From positions 1 through 61,667 of the forward strand of contig JAZNWL010000046.1 in assembly GCA_045593325.1 (NCBI GenBank): a stretch of DNA of 61,667 bases, given 5' to 3'. The translations under genes were made by a program, and so were the position numbers. The notes under the pieces are model-generated. The model worked only from the letters and a program-made list of their open reading frames with translations, searched no databases and had not been told where the DNA came from. The DNA comes from UMGS1484 sp045593325 (GTDB lineage: Bacteria > Bacillota > Clostridia > Oscillospirales > Acutalibacteraceae). Shown one piece after another: positions 25,802 through 32,761 of the stretch (position 1 is its first letter; each line of letters begins with the position of its first letter).

Positions 25802-27008
25802 GCAAACGCGTCCTTACTAAATCTCCCACTTCCAAAGGTTCGCGGCAGTTGACCCACACCTTTTGCATGGCGTGGTTTGCCGATTCCTGGGGATTGCCTT
25901 CTTCATCGGTAATGCTTTCCACCGTAAAGGAAATACCGAATTGTTTTGGGGACACCACTTCCAAGGTATCGCCCACCGAAAATTTGCTTCGTTGCTCAAT
26001 GAGCACCCTATCCTCTTCCTTTTGCAACACCGTTCCCGCAAAGGAGCAGGTGGTTACGTAAGGCAGGCGGTCGTCGGGTTTATAACGGAACATATCTCCC
26101 AAATAAAAGCCTGTGCTGTATGGGCGATGGCTCACCGCTTCCAATTCTTGCAACAACAGTTCATCAGGAGCAGTCCCGTCAATTTTATTGCGATATGCCC
26201 GCACCACCGTTGCCACGTAATAAGGGGTTTTCATGCGTCCTTCAATTTTAAAGGAAGCAACCCCTGCTTCTTTCAGGTCATCAATCAAAGACAGGCAACA
26301 CAAATCCCTTGAACTTAAAATGTTGGTGCCGTTTTCATGTTCTTCCACAGGGAAGAATTCTCCCGGACGTTTTTGTTCGGTTAAATGGTATCCCCAACGG
26401 CAGGGTTGGGTACATTCCCCTTGATTTCCCGAACGGCCGGTAAGCATACTGCTGATAAAGCACCGCCCGGAATATGCCATACACATTGCCCCATGAACAA
26501 AGGCTTCCAATTCCATATCGGGTGGAAGGAGTTTTTTCATCTTCTTGATTTCTTCCAGAGAGGTTTCCCGGGCAAGAACCACCCGGCGAACCCCCATGGC
26601 ATAATACACCATAGCGGCGGCGGCATTCTGGCAGTTGGCTTGGGTGCTGATATGCACAGGCAAAGTGGGAACCGCTGTGCGCAACACCGAAACGGCACCC
26701 AGGTCGGAAACGATCACCCCGTCAACCCCCAACTGATACAGGGTTTGTCCGTAAGCGGGCAGTTGCTCCAGGGTATCATCCTTGGCAAAGCAGTTCACGG
26801 TAACGTAGAGTTTTTTGCCTGCGGCATGGCAAAGAGCAACCCCTTTTGCCACGTCTTCCAAGGTCATCCCTGCGCTGGATGCCCGCAGTTGCATCATGGG
26901 ACCACCCACGTAAACGGCATCTGCCCCAAACCGCAAGGCGGCCTGTAAACATTCTAAATCCCCTGCCGGGGCTAACAATTCAGGTTTATTTTGAAGATTC
27001 ATTTTCAT
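25788..27008 (-). CDS. U32-family protein, TrhP-like (tRNA hydroxylation)
   Basis: A 406-residue protein once called a peptidase. Current knowledge places most U32 members in RNA hydroxylation (TrhP for tRNA U34, RlhA for rRNA). Visible are LLAPAGDLECLQAAL, the four-cysteine signature region FVHGAMCMAYSGRCFIS plus GECTQPCRW, and SFKIEGRMKTPYYVA. A C-terminal beta domain is present. The start is taken at 27008; an ATG two codons on is equally possible. It is tightly linked to a second U32 gene (7-base gap). Confidence 0.88.
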   Translation of the reverse strand: MKMNLQNKPELLAPAGDLECLQAALRFGADAVYVGGPMMQLRASSAGMTLEDVAKGVALCHAAGKKLYVTVNCFAKDDTLEQLPAYGQTLYQLGVDGVIVSDLGAVSVLRTAVPTLPVHISTQANCQNAAAAMVYYAMGVRRVVLARETSLEEIKKMKKLLPPDMELEAFVHGAMCMAYSGRCFISSMLTGRSGNQGECTQPCRWGYHLTEQKRPGEFFPVEEHENGTNILSSRDLCCLSLIDDLKEAGVASFKIEGRMKTPYYVATVVRAYRNKIDGTAPDELLLQELEAVSHRPYSTGFYLGDMFRYKPDDRLPYVTTCSFAGTVLQKEEDRVLIEQRSKFSVGDTLEVVSPKQFGISFTVESITDEEGNPQESANHAMQKVWVNCREPLEVGDLVRTRLHEKE

Positions 27009-27015
27009 TCAATCC

Positions 27016-29067
27016 TTATAACAACGTTCTTTCAAATAATCCGCAGGTTCGTGGAAAAAAGGGTTTCTTGCCCTTTACAAAGAGTTGGAAAATTTCTTCA
27101 CATTCTGCGGGAGTTTCCTTGGTAAACTGCAACATCCAATAATCGGTGGGATTTGACTTGTCCCCCAGATATAAGGGAATGGGATTATACAGAGTGGTGT
27201 ATTCCCGCTGATGGCAGGAAAGGAAAAATTCCATACCCTTACGGTCTTTCAAAATACCGTGCCCTTTACAGTCCCCGCAGGTGTTTCCTTTTTTCAAGGG
27301 GCAAGCCCGCATCTGCATCAAAGGCAAATGGCCGTAACCCACCATCCCCCGTTTTAAGGTACCACCCAGGGTTCGGTACAACCCTTCGGTCAATTCAAAA
27401 GAAAGAAGGGTGTCATGAAGCCCCAGGGTTTTATATTCTTCCAAAGCAAGGGGATTGGTGATATTCAGCCCCGTTCCCCCGCTGACCAAAAAGCCCAGTT
27501 GCTTGGCGGGGGCAATCATGCTAATATTAGACACCTGAACCCCTGCAATCCCAATTTCTTTCAACTTGGTCAACACGATTTCCAATCGTGCGTCCGAAAA
27601 AGCAAGGGTCGGCAAAACGGCAAAAAGCGTTTCTTGATATTCTGCCGCCTTTTGGGGGTATTTCAAAATTTCATGGGCAGGAAGATAATATCGCTTTGCA
27701 CCCATAATTCCCTGAATTTGAGAAAAGGTGGTGGCAGAAACATACAGTTCCTTTGGGTTTTGAGAAATATAAGGGATTTTTGGAATCTCATATTCCCCAC
27801 AGGTTCTGCGGGAGCGTTCCACCCGTAATTGGGTTACCTGTTCCAACCCCTCTTTTCGCAGATTCTTCAAAGAGGACATGGGGAGCAGTAATCCATCTTC
27901 TATATGACAAGTAAGGGAATTGGGTAAATAAGGGGTTCCCCCAAAGCGGAAGAAACAATCTTCTGCAAATTCTTTGGTTAAGGGGCGGTTGACTGCTTCT
28001 CCCGGAATCTCGCCCGTTACGGTAACCGAAACGCCCTGACAAGTCAGGGTCAGAACACAAGGCTGGTTTTTCTTGGCAGTAAAAGTCATATCCACAGGTA
28101 ACCGTTGCCGTTCCTTGCGGTATAATTCCGAAAGGGTGGGAAGCAGTTTGGCGGTATCCTTGGTATCTTCTTTGGAGCGATATCCAAACATATTTTCGGT
28201 GCGCTTTCCCTGAATATACCCATCGGTAAATCCGCTACGGGAAAACACCGATCGCAATAACTCCATATCCGGGGTTTTGCCCTCCAACGCTTTGCGGCTT
28301 TCCTGCACCACCGCCGCCACGTATTCAGGGCGTTTCATGCGTCCTTCAATTTTAAAGGAATCAATTCCCATTTCTGCCAAAGCAGGCAGGAATGCCAGAT
28401 GGCTCATATCTTTTAAAGAAAGGGCATAGGGTTTCTTGCCCCGTTTAAAATCCAATCGGCAGGGCTGGGCGCAAAGTCCCCGGTTACCGCTTCGTCCCCC
28501 CAAGATAGAGGAAAGATAGCAACAGCCCGAGACACTCATGCACAACGCCCCGTGAACAAACACTTCCAGTTCCATTTTGGTGGCATTGCGAATGGCGCGG
28601 ATCTCCTCCAGCGAAAGTTCCCTTGCCAGCACCACCCGGGAAAATCCCATTTGTTCCAAGGCAAGAGCACCTGAAACGTTATGCACCGTCATCTGGGTGG
28701 AAGCGTGAAGGGGAAGTTCAGGGCAAAGTTCTTTCACCAAACGGGCGGCGGCCAAATCCTGCACAATAATGCCGTCTCCCCCGGCGGATGCCACTTCCCT
28801 GATAAGGGCGGCGGCTTCCTTTAGTTGAGCGTCGGTTAAAACAATGTTGAGAGCGGCGGTGGCTTTCACTCCACGTGCATGGCAATAGTCAATTACCTGC
28901 CTGGCGCTTTCAAAGCCTTTGGCATTGCGACGGGCATTTAAATTTCCGCAACCGAAATACACACGGTCAGCCCCGCTTCGCACTGCCGCAATCAGTTGTT
29001 CTTCGCCCCCTGCAGGCGCCATGATTTCTGCCACCGATCCTCTCACCCTTCCTGCTAGCAAATACAT
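27016..29067 (-). CDS. large U32-family protein with C-terminal extension (RlhA-like)
   Basis: 683 residues. The N-terminal U32 domain has IMAPAGGEEQLIAAV, FVHGALCMSVSGCCYLSS, GLCAQPCRLDF and SFKIEGRMKRPEYVA. A long C-terminal region, DUF3656-like in position, follows and includes a second Cys cluster, C-P-L-K-K-G-N-T-C-G-D-C. The Escherichia coli RlhA family has this build and hydroxylates C2501 of 23S rRNA. The start at 29067 has a weak site; a GTG eleven codons on (V-A-E-I-M-A) is a realistic alternative. It is the first gene of the run down to the HAD gene. Confidence 0.86.
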   Translation of the reverse strand: MYLLAGRVRGSVAEIMAPAGGEEQLIAAVRSGADRVYFGCGNLNARRNAKGFESARQVIDYCHARGVKATAALNIVLTDAQLKEAAALIREVASAGGDGIIVQDLAAARLVKELCPELPLHASTQMTVHNVSGALALEQMGFSRVVLARELSLEEIRAIRNATKMELEVFVHGALCMSVSGCCYLSSILGGRSGNRGLCAQPCRLDFKRGKKPYALSLKDMSHLAFLPALAEMGIDSFKIEGRMKRPEYVAAVVQESRKALEGKTPDMELLRSVFSRSGFTDGYIQGKRTENMFGYRSKEDTKDTAKLLPTLSELYRKERQRLPVDMTFTAKKNQPCVLTLTCQGVSVTVTGEIPGEAVNRPLTKEFAEDCFFRFGGTPYLPNSLTCHIEDGLLLPMSSLKNLRKEGLEQVTQLRVERSRRTCGEYEIPKIPYISQNPKELYVSATTFSQIQGIMGAKRYYLPAHEILKYPQKAAEYQETLFAVLPTLAFSDARLEIVLTKLKEIGIAGVQVSNISMIAPAKQLGFLVSGGTGLNITNPLALEEYKTLGLHDTLLSFELTEGLYRTLGGTLKRGMVGYGHLPLMQMRACPLKKGNTCGDCKGHGILKDRKGMEFFLSCHQREYTTLYNPIPLYLGDKSNPTDYWMLQFTKETPAECEEIFQLFVKGKKPFFPRTCGLFERTLL

Positions 29068-29149
29068 TTTTATATTACCATACTTCCCGCTACTTTTCTA
29101 CTGTTTTATCTTGTCCGTTAAATATTTTTTAAAAAATTTAAAATAACAC

Positions 29150-29178
29150 TTGATTTTTGGAAAGAGATTATGTATAAT
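29150..29178 (+). promoter_or_regulatory. promoter of the tRNA-Ser gene
   Basis: TTGATT at 29150-29155, a 17-base spacer, and a perfect TATAAT at 29173-29178, about 38 bases ahead of the mature tRNA. Confidence 0.75.
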
Positions 29179-29216
29179 ACATAGGCGCGGTAAATAAGTC
29201 GCTTGAATTTGACCAT

Positions 29217-29309
29217 GGAGAAATGTCCGAGCTGGTCGAAGGAGCACGATTGGAAATCGTGTATACGGTTACAGCCGTATCTGGGGTTCGAATCCCCATT
29301 TCTCCGCCA
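29217..29309 (+). tRNA. tRNA-Ser, anticodon GGA
   Basis: Acceptor arms GGAGAAA and TTTCTCC pair over seven bases; discriminator G306 and an encoded CCA follow. The anticodon stem CACGA/TCGTG holds loop TTGGAAA with anticodon GGA. A long variable arm (TACGG-TTACAG-CCGTA) marks it as a class II serine tRNA, and GGTTCGAATCC is the T loop. Its complement gives the familiar spurious peptide reading G-I-R-T-P-D. Confidence 0.97.
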
Positions 29310-29348
29310 AAGAACACCTTACCAACGGGTAAGGTGTTCTTCTTTTTT
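29310..29348 (+). terminator. terminator of the tRNA-Ser gene
   Basis: AAGAACACCTTACC and GGTAAGGTGTTCTT form a perfect 14-pair stem with an AACG loop, followed by CTTTTTT. Confidence 0.9.
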
Positions 29349-29358
29349 GTAAAAATCA

Positions 29359-29463
29359 TTGACTTTATTTTGTAAAAGGGATATACTGATTTTAGAGATA
29401 GGTAACAGGTTTGTCGATGCTTGATTTTCATCAAGTATGGTATTACCCATGACGCCTATCTCT
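29359..29463 (+). ncRNA. candidate small RNA a, with its promoter
   Basis: Promoter: TTGACT (29359-29364), 17 bases, TATACT (29382-29387). From about 29394 the sequence closes on itself: AGAGATAGG (29394-29402) pairs with CCTATCTCT (29455-29463), GGTAA with TTACC, and an inner hairpin CTTGAT-TTTC-ATCAAG. A run of Ts is missing at the 3' end, so it may be part of a longer transcript including the hairpin at 29470. No protein of note is encoded. Confidence 0.4.
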
Positions 29464-29469
29464 ATTCCT

Positions 29470-29548
29470 GAAGAACTGTTTGCCTATTTATTCTTATACG
29501 GACTCGAGGCCCCAAGAGCTTCCCCGTACGTTTGGCAAACAGTTCTTC
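29470..29548. repeat. long inverted repeat (15-pair stem)
   Basis: GAAGAACTGTTTGCC (29470-29484) and its exact complement (29534-29548) enclose 49 bases that can form a further TACGG/CCGTA stem. There is no clear promoter of its own. It lies between candidate RNAs a and c and could be a separate RNA or the end of a. Confidence 0.6.
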
Positions 29549-29552
29549 TGTA

Positions 29553-29670
29553 TTGACTTTTCCGCCGGAATATGTTATCTTTCTTATAGAACCATATTGG
29601 TTTTCCCCCACCGGCAATTGGAGCCTATTAAGGGAAAGCCAGTTATTGGTTCTTATTTGTTTGGTCAATC
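29553..29670 (+). ncRNA. candidate small RNA c, with its promoter
   Basis: Promoter: TTGACT (29553-29558), 17 bases, TATCTT (29576-29581). The predicted RNA starts with AGAACC (29588-29593), which pairs with GGTTCT (29648-29653), and holds an inner TTTCCC/GGGAAA stem. The 3' flank TTGTTTGGTCAATCTACAA is shared with candidate f at 30422-30538. Interior sequences of c and f are unrelated. Confidence 0.45.
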
Positions 29671-29730
29671 TACAAAATAAGACAACGATTTCAATATTTC
29701 ACATCCTGCAATCGTGTTATCTCATTTTTC

Positions 29731-29835
29731 TTGACTTTAGCAGGCGCTTTACCTATAATGATGAAAGAGTCAAGATTTGTTATAGCGTTGGGAAATTGGA
29801 TCCCAGGGCTCACTGACAAGTCTTGGCTTTTTTCT
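29731..29835 (+). ncRNA. candidate small RNA d, with promoter and terminator
   Basis: Promoter: TTGACT (29731-29736), 17 bases, perfect TATAAT (29754-29759). AGTCAAGATTTGT (29768-29780) pairs with ACAAGTCTTGGCT (29816-29828) with two G-U pairs, an inner TGGGA/TCCCA hairpin lies between, and six Ts follow. This is a complete transcription unit of about 70 bases and the best supported of the set. Confidence 0.55.
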
Positions 29836-29851
29836 TTGTTTTTCTAACAAC

Positions 29852-30085
29852 TTATCTCGCCGTTAATTCCCGATGAATTCTGCTGATCTCTTTTTGACAG
29901 ATTTCTTCCGGCAGTTTCCTTTCCAGTACCTCTAAAAATTTCATAAGACCTTTTTCTTTGACTTCCTTCGGATACAAAACGGTCAACAAATTCAAGGTGT
30001 TGACGATCATAAACTCGGAATACCCCATGCTCACCATTGCTCTTAATAAGTTTAACGAATTGTTTATAAACTCTTGTTCTGTCAT
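29852..30085 (-). CDS. small helical protein of unknown function
   Basis: A 77-residue frame starting MTEQEFINNSLNLLRAM and rich in Leu/Ile/Glu/Lys; it should be fully alpha-helical and soluble. AGGAAGGGG lies nine bases ahead of the ATG at 30085. It is the only plausible protein gene in the 1.3 kb between the tRNA and the ABC exporter, and is opposed to the surrounding small RNA candidates. Two AAACGTT repeats lie just upstream (about 30130-30160). Not recognised. Confidence 0.5.
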   Translation of the reverse strand: MTEQEFINNSLNLLRAMVSMGYSEFMIVNTLNLLTVLYPKEVKEKGLMKFLEVLERKLPEEICQKEISRIHRELTAR

Positions 30086-30288
30086 ATTCAACTGCCCCTT
30101 CCTCTAATATTCTCATAAGTTCATATACAAACGTTGTATCTTTATAAACGTTACCCGTATCTACTTCATAGGAACGATTATTGAATCACGCCCTTTTAGC
30201 TACTATTATACGGTTTTGGGACAAAAAAGCAAGACCATCTCCAAATGGGTTAATTGGTTTTCCATCTTAACTTTTCCGACATAGGTTA

Positions 30289-30395
30289 TTGACAAAAAAT
30301 TCCGTTTATGCTAGATTATTCGAAGGGTTGCTTTCCTTGATGGTGCCAAACCACTCATGCAGTTTGGGGTTATCAAAGGATGGCGATCCTTTCTT
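30289..30395 (+). ncRNA. candidate small RNA e, with its promoter
   Basis: Promoter: perfect TTGACA (30289-30294), 17 bases, TAGATT (30312-30317). The transcript could fold as TTGAT/ATCAA enclosing CCAAAC/GTTTGG, then AAAGGAT-GGCG-ATCCTTT (ending near 30393) and CTTGCATTTT as a weak T tail. The promoter of candidate f follows 27 bases later. The stretch 30116-30288 before it contains nothing else I can support. Confidence 0.4.
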
Positions 30396-30421
30396 GCATT
30401 TTATGACAGTAAAAGTATTTG

Positions 30422-30538
30422 TTGACATATTGCAAGAAATCAGATATGCTGATTATAGAACCGGTAACGGATAGCGGCTTTGCCGTGAGTCTGGGCGATT
30501 TTGTCGCAGCCGGTTCTTTTTGTTTGGTCAATCTACAA
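30422..30538 (+). ncRNA. candidate small RNA f, with promoter and terminator-like end
   Basis: Promoter: TTGACA (30422-30427), 17 bases, TATGCT (30445-30450). AGAACCGG (30457-30464) pairs exactly with CCGGTTCT (30510-30517) around two inner hairpins, CGGCTTTGCCG and GCGATTTTGTCGC, and TTTTTGTTT follows. The outer bases and the 3' flank match candidate c, so c and f are members of one family. Confidence 0.5.
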
Positions 30539-30571
30539 TATCAGGTAACAAACCTAATCGTCTATCCCCTA

Positions 30572-30615
30572 TTGACAAACCAATTCTTATATGATATCAT
30601 TTTGATATCATATAA
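30572..30615 (+). promoter_or_regulatory. promoter and palindromic operator of the ABC exporter
   Basis: TTGACA (30572-30577), 17 bases, TATCAT (30595-30600). A perfect inverted repeat with 13-base arms, TTATATGATATCA and its complement separated by TTT (30587-30615), covers the -10 and the start point. This points to tight repression, probably by a GntR- or TetR-type regulator that is not in the window. Confidence 0.75.
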
Positions 30616-30634
30616 ACTGTGAGGAGTGACTACG

Positions 30635-31546
30635 ATGCACAGCATTGAAATACAACAGTTAAGCAAATCTTTTGGAGATGTCAAGGCGGTTCAAGACCTT
30701 TCCTTTCAGGTGCGAAAGGGCGAACTGTTTGCCTTTTTAGGAGTCAATGGTGCAGGAAAATCCACTACCATTTCCATTTTGTGCGGCAGTCTTGCCAAAG
30801 ACAAAGGTAAGGTTCTGGTTTGCGGCGAAAATATTGACACCAACATGAAAACCGTTACCCGCCGTTTAGGAGTGGTATTTCAGAACTCGGTTTTAGACCA
30901 GGCTTTAACCGTGAAAGACAATTTGCGTTCCCGTGCCGCTCTTTACGGCATCACGGGGGATGCTTTTGAGGAACGTCTGGAAAACTTAAGCAACCTGCTG
31001 AAGTTTAAAGACCTGTTAAACCGCACGGTGGGAAAACTTTCAGGAGGGCAACGGCGGCGCATCGACATTGCCCGTGGGCTCCTTCACAACCCTGAAATCC
31101 TGATTCTGGACGAACCCACCACGGGGCTGGACCCTCAAACCCGCAAGCACCTTTGGGACGTTATTGAACAATTACGACAGGATCAAAACCTTACGGTTTT
31201 ACTGACCACCCATTACATGGAAGAAGCGGCAAATGCCGATTACGTTGTGATTTTAGACAGCGGAAAAATCGCGGCAGAAGGAACCCCCTTGGAACTAAAA
31301 AATCAATTCACAGGGGATTATATTACCCTTTACGGCTTAACGCCCGGGGAACTGGAAGCCCTTCCCCTGCCCTATACCCCTGTGCGGGACGGGATTCAGG
31401 TTTCGGTGGAAAACACCGCCGCTGCCACCAAACTGATTTTAGAAAATCCCCATCTGTTTCGGGATTACGAAATCACCAAAGGAAAAATGGACGACGTTTT
31501 TTTGGCGGCAACCGGTAAGAATTTGACGGGAGGGGAAGAAAAATGA
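30635..31546 (+). CDS. ABC transporter ATP-binding protein
   Basis: The ATPase half of an ABC-2 exporter of the drug/bacteriocin type. Walker A is GVNGAGKST, the signature is LSGGQRRRIDIARG, Walker B is ILILDEPTTGLD, and the switch His is in TTHYMEEA. A C-terminal extension of about 80 residues is typical of DrrA-like proteins. The ATG at 30635 is eight bases after GAGGAG; a GTG three codons earlier is less likely. It overlaps the permease gene by four bases (ATGA). The substrate is unknown. Confidence 0.93.
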   Translation: MHSIEIQQLSKSFGDVKAVQDLSFQVRKGELFAFLGVNGAGKSTTISILCGSLAKDKGKVLVCGENIDTNMKTVTRRLGVVFQNSVLDQALTVKDNLRSRAALYGITGDAFEERLENLSNLLKFKDLLNRTVGKLSGGQRRRIDIARGLLHNPEILILDEPTTGLDPQTRKHLWDVIEQLRQDQNLTVLLTTHYMEEAANADYVVILDSGKIAAEGTPLELKNQFTGDYITLYGLTPGELEALPLPYTPVRDGIQVSVENTAAATKLILENPHLFRDYEITKGKMDDVFLAATGKNLTGGEEK

Positions 31547-32439
31547 TGGGACTTGGCAATTTAATTCGTCGGAACACCAAACTGTTTTTTAAAGACAAAG
31601 GCATTTTCTTCACCTCGCTGATAACGCCGCTGATTTTGTTGGTACTATACACCACCTTTCTTGCCAACGTGTATCGGGACAGTTTCATGTCAGCAATCCC
31701 TGATATATTCACCATTCCCGAGGATTTGTTGGACGGCATTGTGGGCGGGCAGTTGCTTTCCTCTTTATTGGCGGTTTCCTGTGTCACCGTTTCCTTCTGT
31801 GCCAATATGTTAATGGTACAAGACAAAGCCAACGGCACCATTCACGATTTAACCGTTACCCCCGTAAGCTCCTCTACCCTGGCTTTGGGGTATTATATTT
31901 CCACCGCCATGTCCACCCTGATCATCTCCTTTGTGGCGGCAGGGGCTTGCTTTATTTACCTGGGCAGCGTTGGTTGGTATTTGTCTACAGGGGACGTTCT
32001 GCTGATTTTACTGGACGTATTCTTGCTGTCCATGTTCGGCACCGCCCTGTCCAGTGTCATCAACTTCTTTTTATCCTCCCAAGGGCAGATTTCGGCTGTA
32101 GGATCTATCGTTTCGGCAGGATACGGGTTTATTTGCGGAGCGTATATGCCCATCTCCTCTTTTAGTGAAAGCTTACAAACGGTGATTTCCTTTTTACCCG
32201 GAACGTACGGCACCTGTTTGCTTCGCAATCACGCTTTGGCAGGAACCTTCCGGGAGATGGAAGCCTTGAACTTCCCTCAAGAAGTCATTGACGGGCTAAA
32301 AGACGGCATTGACATGAACATTTATTTCTTTGACAACCTGGTGGGGCAACCCGCCATGTATGTGATTCTGGGTGGTTCGGTTGTGCTGTGCATTGGAGCT
32401 TACATTCTGCTTCATATCTTCCGCAAAGGCAAAAAATAA
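31543..32439 (+). CDS. ABC-2 type permease
   Basis: A 298-residue membrane protein with six hydrophobic segments: one near residues 25-45, then five between about 60 and 290. The first loop carries the FKDKG motif common in ABC-2 exporters. It is translationally coupled to the ATPase by a four-base overlap and is followed by a terminator. The pair should act as a homodimeric permease with two ATPases. Confidence 0.9.
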   Translation: MMGLGNLIRRNTKLFFKDKGIFFTSLITPLILLVLYTTFLANVYRDSFMSAIPDIFTIPEDLLDGIVGGQLLSSLLAVSCVTVSFCANMLMVQDKANGTIHDLTVTPVSSSTLALGYYISTAMSTLIISFVAAGACFIYLGSVGWYLSTGDVLLILLDVFLLSMFGTALSSVINFFLSSQGQISAVGSIVSAGYGFICGAYMPISSFSESLQTVISFLPGTYGTCLLRNHALAGTFREMEALNFPQEVIDGLKDGIDMNIYFFDNLVGQPAMYVILGGSVVLCIGAYILLHIFRKGKK

Positions 32440-32442
32440 CAA

Positions 32443-32480
32443 GAAAACCGTTGAGAACCAAAAATTCTCGACGGTTTTTT
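32443..32480 (+). terminator. terminator of the ABC exporter operon
   Basis: GAAAACCGT-TGAGAA and TTCTC-GACGGTTTT form a stem with a CCAAAAA loop, followed by Ts. Confidence 0.85.
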
Positions 32481-32574
32481 CATTTTTCGCAGAATACCTA
32501 TTGCGAAATAGCATATAGTGTGATATACTCTTTGAGTCAATTTCTCGTTGAACCCTCCGGGATGAAAAAACCGT

Positions 32575-32668
32575 TGGGGAAGAGAACTCTGGAGAAACTC
32601 ATTTTACATGAGTGCCGAAGGTGCAAGGCAGGTAACTGCTGAATCTCTCAGGCAAAAGGATAGAGTTT
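32575..32668 (+). promoter_or_regulatory. glycine riboswitch (gcvT RNA), one recognisable aptamer
   Basis: The conserved aptamer elements are present: GGAGAAACTC after GAGAACTCT, GCCGAAGGTGCAAGGC, and AATCTCTCAGGCAAAAGGATAGAG. Only one full aptamer is visible; the preceding CCCTCCGGGATGAAAAAACC may be a remnant of a second. It is followed by a terminator hairpin at 32711 and then by an alanine/glycine symporter gene, so it should sense its own transport substrate. Confidence 0.9.
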
Positions 32669-32710
32669 AAACAAAGAACAATTTTTGTTTTCATATCTTT
32701 TCTTTTTCAG

Positions 32711-32744
32711 AGCCGCTGTATATTTCATACAGTAGCTTTTTTAT
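32711..32744 (+). terminator. expression-platform terminator of the glycine riboswitch
   Basis: GC-CGCTGTAT and ATACAG-TAGC form a stem followed by a T run, just ahead of the GGAGG site of the symporter. It probably forms or opens according to glycine binding. Confidence 0.65.
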
Positions 32745-32761
32745 TTTTGGAGGTATGACAA

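Noticed and set aside
29168..29434. An 88-residue minus-strand frame containing G-I-R-T-P-D and S-N-R-A-P-S
   Set aside because: It is the well-known false peptide made by reading the complement of a tRNA; the locus is tRNA-Ser.
29350..30600. A CRISPR array or decayed transposon
   Set aside because: There are no regularly spaced direct repeats, and no cas or transposase fragment was recognised; the units have individual promoters and differing stems.
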